Part shown: in pieces, positions 35,585-41,280 of the stretch
Layout of the letters: each line of letters begins with the position of its first letter
Numbering within the stretch: the stretch's first letter is position 1
Assembly (NCBI GenBank): GCA_028283025.1
Contig: JAPYNO010000034.1
Coordinates: 1 to 41,280 of the forward strand
Direction: 5' to 3'
DNA from: Pseudomonadales bacterium
GTDB lineage: Bacteria; Pseudomonadota; Gammaproteobacteria; Pseudomonadales; Azotimanducaceae
Length of the DNA: 41,280 bases
Program-made: the position numbers and the translations under genes
The notes under the pieces: generated by a model
What the model saw: only the letters and a program-made list of their open reading frames with translations
Databases searched by the model: none
Told to the model about the DNA's origin: nothing

Positions 35585-36888
35585 CAGTGCGCGACCTCAC
35601 CAAAAAGCGACTCGAGCGTCGCAAGCCGCACGCACAGGACGAAGGCATCCAAGGCTTCACCGAGGTCATCAAGCGTTGCGAAGCTCGGCGCAAGGCGAAT
35701 GTGACGATCATCCGGGTCTTTTCCGTACGGAAATGCTGCGCCTGCAGGCGTGAGCGCAACACCAGCTTCACGGGCAAGCTCAACGCAGCGCTGAGCGGTG
35801 CCTGGTGCGAGATTCACAGACACAAAGTAGCCGCCGGTCGGAGCGTTCCACTCAGCGAGTCCTTTGATCCCCTTGGTGAGCCGGGCTTCCACAAGATCAA
35901 ATTTCGGCCGCATCAGCGCAGCATGCGCACGCATCTGATCTTCAATGCGGTCTCGCAGGAAGCGTGCGTGACGTAGTTGGTTGACCTTGTCCGGCCCCAC
36001 CGCGAGCACCGAGAGGCCTTTGAGCATAGCTTGTCTGAGACGCACGCCAGAGGCAAAGAAGCTCACGCCAGAGCCAGCGTAAGTGATTTTTGAAGTGGAG
36101 GCGAAGAGCGCCATCTGGTCTTCGCTGCCAACATGCTTCGCCGCCGCCAAAGGCGACTTGAAGCGCACGCCCGGAAAATGCAGGTCGTGTACACCATAGG
36201 CGTTGTCCATGATCACGAGGAAGCCTTCGCTGGCGATGCGCGGCAAGGCCGCGAGACGGTCGATGACGGCATCGGAATAGCTGACGCCAGTGGGGTTGGA
36301 ATGTTTCGGTACGTTCCAAATGCCCTTGATGAGCTGATCGCCCTGCACGAGTGATTCGACCTTGTCCATGTCAGGCCCGTCGCCTAGCATGGGGATATTG
36401 ATCATTTCGATACCGAGCGCTTCGGTCAACGTGAAGTGGCGATCATAGCCGGGCACTGGACAGAGGAATTTGATCGCGCCTCCTTGCGATTGCGCTTCGG
36501 CTTGCCACGGCGGACAGTCATTGATGCCAAGATGATGCGCAAAGTGCAGCAGATAGTACATCAGGGTGAGGCTCGCGTTGTTCCACGCGATGACATCCGA
36601 GGCATCGACATCAAGCAGCTCGGCGCCGAGTTCGCGCGCTTCGAGCAAGCCTTCAAGGGTGCCGTAATTACGCACATCTATGCCATCGATCGAAGTGCTG
36701 CCTTCTTGCAGCAGCCCATCCATGGCGTCCGAGATGTCGAGTTGGTCCGCCGCTGGCTTGCCGCGCGTGAGGTCGAGTTTGAGTCCGAGCGCCTTGAGCG
36801 CGAGATGATCGTCGCGCAGTTGCTCGAGCAAGCGAGTCCGCTCGCTCGGCGGCATGGCGCGCAAGGATTCAAGCGTCAGGCTTGTCAT
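35584..36888 (-). CDS. Type Ic aspartate aminotransferase-like enzyme
   Basis: A 434-residue PLP enzyme of the less common class (type Ic) aspartate aminotransferases known from Corynebacterium and others, rather than AspC. Hallmarks are LDLTRGKPAADQLDIS near the N-terminus, DVRNYGTLEGLLEAR, PVPGYDRHF and the PLP lysine in STSKITYAGSGVSFF. It transfers amino groups between aspartate and 2-oxoglutarate. The ATG at 36888 overlaps the argC stop (ATGA); a start six codons earlier is possible but lies within argC. Adjacent argC suggests amino-acid supply. Confidence 0.9.
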   Translation of the reverse strand: MTSLTLESLRAMPPSERTRLLEQLRDDHLALKALGLKLDLTRGKPAADQLDISDAMDGLLQEGSTSIDGIDVRNYGTLEGLLEARELGAELLDVDASDVIAWNNASLTLMYYLLHFAHHLGINDCPPWQAEAQSQGGAIKFLCPVPGYDRHFTLTEALGIEMINIPMLGDGPDMDKVESLVQGDQLIKGIWNVPKHSNPTGVSYSDAVIDRLAALPRIASEGFLVIMDNAYGVHDLHFPGVRFKSPLAAAKHVGSEDQMALFASTSKITYAGSGVSFFASGVRLRQAMLKGLSVLAVGPDKVNQLRHARFLRDRIEDQMRAHAALMRPKFDLVEARLTKGIKGLAEWNAPTGGYFVSVNLAPGTAQRCVELAREAGVALTPAGAAFPYGKDPDDRHIRLAPSFATLDDLGEALDAFVLCVRLATLESLFGEVAH

Positions 36889-37808
36889 CTGTCTAGTCCT
36901 GTGCATTCGTCAATGCCGAGCATCAGATTGAGGTTTTGCATGGCCGCGCCGCACGCGCCCTTGCCAAGATTGTCGAACCGCGCTGTCAGCAATAGATGCG
37001 CATCATCGCCGAAAACGAAGAGATCGACACGATTGGTGTTGTTCGCGCCATCTGCGGGCAGCGCGCCTTGGTCAAGATGCGTCGTGTCTTCGAGCTCGTG
37101 CACCTCAACAAAGGGTTCGTGCATATAGCGTGCCGCAAGATGCTCGTGGATTTGGCGCCGATTTGCGCCTGCGCGAAGCGGCACTTGTGTGATCATACCT
37201 TTGTAGTAGTTCGACACCATGGGCGAGAAGAGCGGCGCTTGGTCAAGTCCCGAATGCACGCGCATTTCCGGCAGGTGCTTGTGATTGAGTTGCAGCGCGT
37301 AGGGTCGCGCCGCGAGTTCGAAGTTCGCTGTCTCGTATCTCGCGATCATCTGCTTGCCGCCGCCCGAATAGCCTGAGACCGCGTGCATGGTGAGCTTCGC
37401 AGCCTTGTCGATCAGGCCAGCATCGATAAGCGGACACACGCACAGGAGGAATCCCGTTGCGTAGCAACCGGGATTGGCGACTCTCGCGCTTGAATTGATA
37501 CGCGCCCGCTGACCTTCGCACAGTTCTGGCAGTCCGTAGTCCCAGCCCAAGGCCGTGCGATGCCGAGAACTTGCATCAATCAGCCGCGCCTTTGAATTGC
37601 CGAGCGCACTGACCAGCGCTTCGGAAGCATCGTCCGGCAGGCAGAGCACCGACACGTCGGCGGCATTGATGGCGTCGATGCGCACATCCAGGTTGCGACG
37701 CTCAGATTCGTCGAGCTTGATCAACTCAAGGTCTGCGCGCGCGCTCAAGCGTGTGACGATGTCAAGCCCAGTCGTGCCTGTACTACCGTCAACGAATACA
37801 CGATGCAT
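36885..37808 (-). CDS. argC: N-acetyl-gamma-glutamyl-phosphate reductase, type 2
   Basis: ArgC reduces N-acetylglutamyl phosphate in arginine synthesis. The 307-residue length and sequence fit the short type 2 form. The N-terminal Rossmann motif is VDGSTGTTGLDIV and the catalytic cysteine is in NPGCYATGF (about residue 114); HAVSGYSGGGKQMI follows. The gene overlaps the esterase stop by one base (TAATG) and the aminotransferase start by four. No other arg gene is near. Confidence 0.94.
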   Translation of the reverse strand: MHRVFVDGSTGTTGLDIVTRLSARADLELIKLDESERRNLDVRIDAINAADVSVLCLPDDASEALVSALGNSKARLIDASSRHRTALGWDYGLPELCEGQRARINSSARVANPGCYATGFLLCVCPLIDAGLIDKAAKLTMHAVSGYSGGGKQMIARYETANFELAARPYALQLNHKHLPEMRVHSGLDQAPLFSPMVSNYYKGMITQVPLRAGANRRQIHEHLAARYMHEPFVEVHELEDTTHLDQGALPADGANNTNRVDLFVFGDDAHLLLTARFDNLGKGACGAAMQNLNLMLGIDECTGLDR

Positions 37809-38455
37809 TATCCGAATACCTTATTGAGCCAGTGGCTGATATCCGAAATCTCCTGCGGGCAGACCTCATGCCCCATCCGATACTCGCGCCATTCGATCGG
37901 GAATCCGAGCGCGCTCAAGGCTTCGCGCGATGCGACGCCACGATGCGCGGGGATCATCGGGTCGAGCAGACCGTGTGCCATGAAGACAGGCGTGTCTAGA
38001 TTATCAAGCTGCACGATATCTTTGATGCCTTCGGCATTGTGCACATAGGTGGACAAGGCCATCACCCCTCGGAACTTCGTCTTGGCGGTCACCAGGGCGT
38101 TGAGCGCGATGACGCCGCCTTGCGAGAAGCCAGCGAGGGCTATCTTGTCTGTGGGGTGGTCGCCGCGAGTGCGTTCCACGAGGTCGAGAAGTGCCTCGGT
38201 GGACGCATTGATGTCCGCGCTGCTCGCGAGCGGCGCGGATGGGTCGATGTCGTACCAGGCGCGCATCCCCATGCCGCCATTGATGGTAACGGGGCGCTTG
38301 GGCGCGTTGGGGAAAACAAAGTTGAGCGGATGAGTCAGCTTGAGCATGGGCACCAGCGGCTCGAAGTCGGTTGCGTCAGCACCGAGCCCGTGCAGCCAAA
38401 TGACAGTGCCAACTGGGTTTGTTCCGGTGCTTGTTTCGATGTAGTCGAGTTTCAT
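37808..38455 (-). CDS. Carboxylesterase/phospholipase, alpha/beta hydrolase family
   Basis: A 215-residue alpha/beta hydrolase of the carboxylesterase 2 (acyl-protein thioesterase-like) family. The oxyanion segment is WLHGLGADATDF, the nucleophile elbow GFSQGG, the acid is in HGLLDPMIP, and the catalytic histidine is in MGHEVCP. Substrates of relatives are short-chain esters or acyl-proteins. It begins the minus-strand series that ends with the acyltransferase. Its start is about 10 bases from the vapC end, so it may share a transcript with the toxin-antitoxin pair upstream. Confidence 0.93.
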   Translation of the reverse strand: MKLDYIETSTGTNPVGTVIWLHGLGADATDFEPLVPMLKLTHPLNFVFPNAPKRPVTINGGMGMRAWYDIDPSAPLASSADINASTEALLDLVERTRGDHPTDKIALAGFSQGGVIALNALVTAKTKFRGVMALSTYVHNAEGIKDIVQLDNLDTPVFMAHGLLDPMIPAHRGVASREALSALGFPIEWREYRMGHEVCPQEISDISHWLNKVFG

Positions 38456-38464
38456 GTGGGTATT

Positions 38465-38908
38465 TTATTGTGTCTGGGTTGGCGGCTTGAGCGAGTCTGG
38501 CGCGGATTGACTATTGCCTGTCCAATCTTGCCAACTTAATCCTTGAACACGCGCGAACTCTCTGTAGTTGGCCGTGATGAGCGTGAGATTTCGTCGCTTG
38601 GCCTGTCCAGCAATTAACAGGTCATACGGGCCGATTGGCAAACCTACTGCCTCAAGACGACTTCGAATCTCTCCTGCCTCGCGAGCATCCTCTCGGTCCA
38701 ATTCAAGAACTTCAAATGGCATACGCTGAAGCAGGCGCAAGTTTTCGTTGACTTTCGAGCTCTTGTAGGCTCCGTAATAGAGCTCGAAAGCGACCACGGA
38801 AGGCAGTCCCATGTCCGCAGGGACATGGGCGCGTAAGCGTCTCGACAAGGTAGCCGAGCTCCCGTTTAGCAAGGCGACGCATGCGTTGGTATCCAAGAGG
38901 AACTTCAT
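38465..38908 (-). CDS. vapC: VapC-family PIN ribonuclease toxin
   Basis: A 147-residue PIN toxin. Acidic active-site residues are D6 (LLDTN), E42 (VAFELYYG) and D96 (GPYDLLIAGQA), and the family end signature TANYREFARVQGL is present. It overlaps the VapB stop by four bases (ATGA, 38905-38908). A C-terminal low-complexity tail (NSQSAPDSLKPPTQTQ) goes beyond the usual end. It lies just upstream of the esterase gene. Confidence 0.93.
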   Translation of the reverse strand: MKFLLDTNACVALLNGSSATLSRRLRAHVPADMGLPSVVAFELYYGAYKSSKVNENLRLLQRMPFEVLELDREDAREAGEIRSRLEAVGLPIGPYDLLIAGQAKRRNLTLITANYREFARVQGLSWQDWTGNSQSAPDSLKPPTQTQ

Positions 38909-39156
38909 TTCTCAAACGCTTGGCGCAGGCCGTCGGGTTCGCAGAGGTTTGGCTGCATCCGGCCCTCCGCAAAGAAGTCAGGCGAGAATTTTCCGGAAAT
39001 TTCATCTAGCCATTCCCATCCGGTCTCGATCGGCTCTATAAGCACTCCATTTCCCTGTTTGCAGATACGCACCTCTTTTCCAGACATTCGGAACTCTTTT
39101 GGAAGGCGGACTGCTTGAGAGCGACCATTCCAAAACACTTTAGCGGTGTTGGTCAT
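38905..39156 (-). CDS. vapB: VapB-type antitoxin
   Basis: An 83-residue AbrB/SpoVT-type antitoxin: TAKVFWNGRSQAVRLPKEFRM is the classic DNA-binding swapped-hairpin motif of VapB. The ATG at 39156 is chosen because the conserved domain begins immediately after; longer forms starting at 39177 or 39186 would run into a candidate operator. It is translationally coupled to vapC. The C-terminal half (SGKFSPDFFAEGR) is expected to bind the toxin. Confidence 0.93.
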   Translation of the reverse strand: MTNTAKVFWNGRSQAVRLPKEFRMSGKEVRICKQGNGVLIEPIETGWEWLDEISGKFSPDFFAEGRMQPNLCEPDGLRQAFEK

Positions 39157-39175
39157 CGGATTGATTCTCACATTC

Positions 39176-39196
39176 ATATATACCAATAGTATATAT
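39176..39196. promoter_or_regulatory. AT-rich inverted repeat, candidate VapBC operator
   Basis: ATATATAC (39176-39183) and GTATATAT (39189-39196) form perfect eight-base arms around a five-base centre, 20 bases upstream of the vapB start. VapB proteins repress their own promoter through such repeats, and the site would also cover a TATA-like -10 element. Confidence 0.6.
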
Positions 39197-39279
39197 TATC
39201 GATCCATCCGGCATGGCGGAGTTCCTTTGGCCAACACCGGAAGCTGGTTTTATCGTGTAGAATCCCAATTTGACTCAGA

Positions 39280-39302
39280 ACTGGCTCTTTTCAAGAGCCA
39301 GT
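39280..39302 (+). other. Strong stem-loop ahead of the AAA_14 ATPase
   Basis: ACTGGCTCTT and AAGAGCCAGT are perfect ten-base arms with a three-base loop. The stem is followed by an A/T-rich stretch. No transcript is obvious to end here since vapB and the ATPase diverge, so it may be a 5'-leader structure, a relic terminator, or a protein-binding site. Confidence 0.6.
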
Positions 39303-39339
39303 ATTTAATCTTTCTGGACTTCTGCAAGAACTACTTTTC

Positions 39340-40644
39340 ATGCTTGACGCCCTCAAACAGATTATTCTCGACAATCAGGAAGATGAGTTTCGTCCGGGGA
39401 TAGCTCGCTTGGTCAACATCACACCGGTGCCCGGCAAGGCGACGGTTTGCATCGGACCGCGCCGGAGCGGCAAGTCCACCTACCTCTTTCAGCGTATTCA
39501 AACGCTGCTTCGTCAGGGCGTTGCACGCGAGAACATCCTCTATCTGAATTTCTTTGATGACAGGCTGCGCCACTTGCAGCGCGATGGTCTCGCTTCCACG
39601 ATTGAGGCGTACTTCTCTCTCTATCCAGAAAAAAAGAGCGTGCAAACGATCTACTGCTTCTTTGACGAGATTCAATTCGTGCCCGGATGGGAGCCCTTCG
39701 TCGACCGGCTCATGCGCACCGAAAACTGCGAGGTGTTCATCACGGGCTCGTCGGCGCAGATGCTCTCGCAAGAAATCGCCACGCAGATGCGGGGGCGCGC
39801 TTTGTCGTGGGAATTGTTTCCATTCTCGTTCCGAGAGTTTTTGGAGTTTCGCAATCTATCCGGCACCGGCCCGCTACCCTCCAAACGCGAGTTCCTTGTG
39901 CGCCGCGCCTTCGACGAATACTTTGAAATGGGCGGTTTCCCGGAGGTCGCAGGTCTTGAACGTCGGCTGCGAATCAAGGTCCATCAGGAATACTGGAGCG
40001 CAATGCTCTTTCGTGACCTTATTGAACGCCACAACGTTGCGCATCCACGCGCAGTCGCCGACCTCGGCCACTGGCTCATCGATAATGCAGCGTCCCTCTA
40101 CACAGTCAACAGGTTGACAGCGTATCTCAAGGCGCTTGGTCACCGCCTTACCAAGTCAACGGTCTCGGACTACTTGAATTGGTTTGAAGATGCGTTCTTC
40201 CTATTCAGTATCCAAGTGTTTGACGCCTCGATCACGCGCGCCAAAGTCAATCCGAAGAAGGTGTATTGCATCGATCAGAGCCTAGTCGCATCCGTGTCCT
40301 CCGGCATTCTCGTCAACTCAGGACACCTGCTTGAAAACCTCGTTTTCGTTGCGCTTCGCCGCCTCAGCCCAAGCATTCACTACTACAAATCCAAGGCTGG
40401 GAGAGAAGTGGACTTCGTTGCGACCCTCAAAGGGCAGCGCAGGCTCATTCAAGTCTGCGAATCTTTGCATGACCCCAATACGCGCAAGCGTGAAATCACA
40501 GCGCTTCGCGATGCGATGGCAGAACTTGATGTGAGCACGAGCGAAATCGTGGTGCGGGATGGCGCGCAGGTTGAAGAGACCGAAATCAAAGGGCGTCACA
40601 TTCGCATCGTCCCTGCCTGGCGTTTTTTGCTTGATCTCGCGTAG
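39340..40644 (+). CDS. AAA_14/DUF4143 ATPase
   Basis: A 434-residue protein of a large, mostly uncharacterised ATPase family. The N-terminal AAA_14 domain has Walker A GPRRSGKST (near residue 43), Walker B IYCFFDEIQF, and the conserved ITGSSAQML and FPFSFREFL segments. The C-terminal DUF4143 domain ends in a nuclease-like pattern, HLLENLVF ... YYKSKAGREVDFVA, which resembles a PD-(D/E)XK core. The ATG at 39340 has no Shine-Dalgarno sequence, but a strong stem-loop lies 38 bases upstream. Members of this family are scattered by transfer and some sit in defence islands; function here is open. Confidence 0.92.
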   Translation: MLDALKQIILDNQEDEFRPGIARLVNITPVPGKATVCIGPRRSGKSTYLFQRIQTLLRQGVARENILYLNFFDDRLRHLQRDGLASTIEAYFSLYPEKKSVQTIYCFFDEIQFVPGWEPFVDRLMRTENCEVFITGSSAQMLSQEIATQMRGRALSWELFPFSFREFLEFRNLSGTGPLPSKREFLVRRAFDEYFEMGGFPEVAGLERRLRIKVHQEYWSAMLFRDLIERHNVAHPRAVADLGHWLIDNAASLYTVNRLTAYLKALGHRLTKSTVSDYLNWFEDAFFLFSIQVFDASITRAKVNPKKVYCIDQSLVASVSSGILVNSGHLLENLVFVALRRLSPSIHYYKSKAGREVDFVATLKGQRRLIQVCESLHDPNTRKREITALRDAMAELDVSTSEIVVRDGAQVEETEIKGRHIRIVPAWRFLLDLA

Positions 40645-40730
40645 ACGTAGGGCGGGAAAGACGGAGCCAAGCTGTATAAGCTTGATCGCGGCAGGACATC
40701 CAAATGCCCACGTAACATTCATTTCCTCAC

Positions 40731-41078
40731 TCAGGCGATAGTCGGACCTTCCCTCCGAAGCGTTTCGGCAGAGTCGAAAGGATGGTGCAGATGAATAGTG
40801 AACGTTCGACTATGCTGACTCTTACCAAGCACCCAACGCAACCGCACGAGAGTCGCTAGCTTAACTCTCAGCCACCAAGGCACTCTCCGAGATATACGTC
40901 GGCGTTGATCAGAACCGGACATGCTCTTCAGACTTTCCAAGTGAAGTTCGATGCAGGTCATCAGAGATTCTTTGACCAAATCAAACGAAGGAGCATAGGT
41001 TGCAATGTCTAGATCTGTACAGATGGCTTCCCAGACATCGCCTTCTCTGTATGCGTAACAACTCAGGGCAATGACCAT
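40731..41078 (-). CDS. HicB-like protein with basic C-terminal extension
   Basis: A 115-residue product from the ATG at about 41078. Residues 1-52 follow the HicB/UPF0150 pattern (ALSCYAYREGDVWEAICTDLDIATYAPSFDLV, IELHLESL): a beta-alpha-beta fold typical of HicA antitoxins. The C-terminal part (RRRISRRVPWWLRVKLATLVRLRWVL) is strongly basic and hydrophobic and differs from the usual helix-turn-helix tail. No HicA toxin gene flanks it, so the protein is probably an orphan HicB relative or a separate family sharing the fold. Frames longer than this at the N-terminus look non-coding. Confidence 0.6.
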   Translation of the reverse strand: MVIALSCYAYREGDVWEAICTDLDIATYAPSFDLVKESLMTCIELHLESLKSMSGSDQRRRISRRVPWWLRVKLATLVRLRWVLGKSQHSRTFTIHLHHPFDSAETLRREGPTIA

Positions 41079-41221
41079 CGATTTATCCCACAACGAGGTT
41101 GAGTGCGATGCGTGAATCGTACCATACCCGTTCAGACACCATCCGCTGCATGTCGCATCACGCGGCAAGCGTCCCTGTACCGGCTCAGAAACATTTCGGA
41201 ACTTTCCTCATCAAGGAGTTC

Positions 41222-41230
41222 TGATACAAT
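41222..41230 (+). promoter_or_regulatory. Extended -10 promoter element of the last gene
   Basis: TGATACAAT matches the extended -10 form (TGnTATAAT). A weak -35 (CTTTCC) may lie 17 bases upstream. It is 41 bases ahead of the ATG at 41271, with a good ribosome binding site in between. Confidence 0.5.
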
Positions 41231-41270
41231 TGACGGTGTCCATTCGCCTTGAAAGTAGAAAGGAACAGCC

Positions 41271-41280
41271 ATGAAACAAC
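41271..41280 (+). CDS. Start of a gene cut by the window end
   Basis: ATGAAACAAC begins at 41271 after an AAAGGAA ribosome binding site with nine-base spacing and an extended -10 promoter. Only Met-Lys-Gln can be read. Strong initiation signals make a real gene likely; its identity is unknown. Confidence 0.6.

Overview
The window looks like a moderately GC-rich gammaproteobacterial chromosome. The strongest evidence is gene order: psd / orn / queG / nnr-tsaE-amiB-mutL-miaA-hflX-hflK-hflC-hisZ-purA is the well known gammaproteobacterial block around amiB-mutL-miaA, and hisZ between hflC and purA recalls Pseudomonas-like relatives. A TonB-dependent receptor, a TPR-sulfotransferase and frequent GTG/TTG starts fit an environmental, possibly aquatic species. 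The genus cannot be fixed from the sequence alone. Two genes usually present in this block, rsgA (beside psd) and hfq (between miaA and hflX), are absent here.

Layout. 1-1133: the end of an AAA ATPase gene overlapping a PIN-like gene. 1171-4220 (minus): gpsA and a TPR-sulfotransferase. 4318-5545: an AT-richer island with a small protein gene and a 289-residue PIN-like gene, bounded by 23-bp identical direct repeats, at the 3' end of a TonB-dependent receptor gene (5554-8406). 8621-10057: a Fic protein gene with a well-formed promoter and a perfect inverted repeat. 10421-13287: a small membrane protein, psd, orn, queG. 13300-28880 (plus): one long, tightly packed series from nnr to purA, then a Trm112-like protein, folE2, two small exported proteins and a formylglycine-generating-enzyme-like protein. 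29088-31339: an AlbA_2/Schlafen-type ATPase gene followed on its 3' side by a decamer tandem repeat, and a Phd-VapC toxin-antitoxin pair. 31365-38455 (minus): seven overlapping or abutting genes (esterase, argC, aspartate aminotransferase, DEAD-box helicase, PerM-like transporter, hisC, acyltransferase). 38465-41280: VapBC, an AAA_14/DUF4143 ATPase, a HicB-like protein, and the first codons of a further gene.

How it fits together. Core housekeeping blocks (tRNA modification, mismatch repair, membrane protease regulators, purine, histidine, arginine, folate and phospholipid synthesis) alternate with small accessory modules placed at operon junctions. Four PIN-domain proteins, one Fic protein and three ATPases of families often linked to defence or mobile modules lie in about 41 kb. 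The best candidates for something undescribed are the AT-rich PIN/partner pair between direct repeats and the AAA-PIN operon at the left edge. All functional assignments rest on motifs read by eye; no database search was run.
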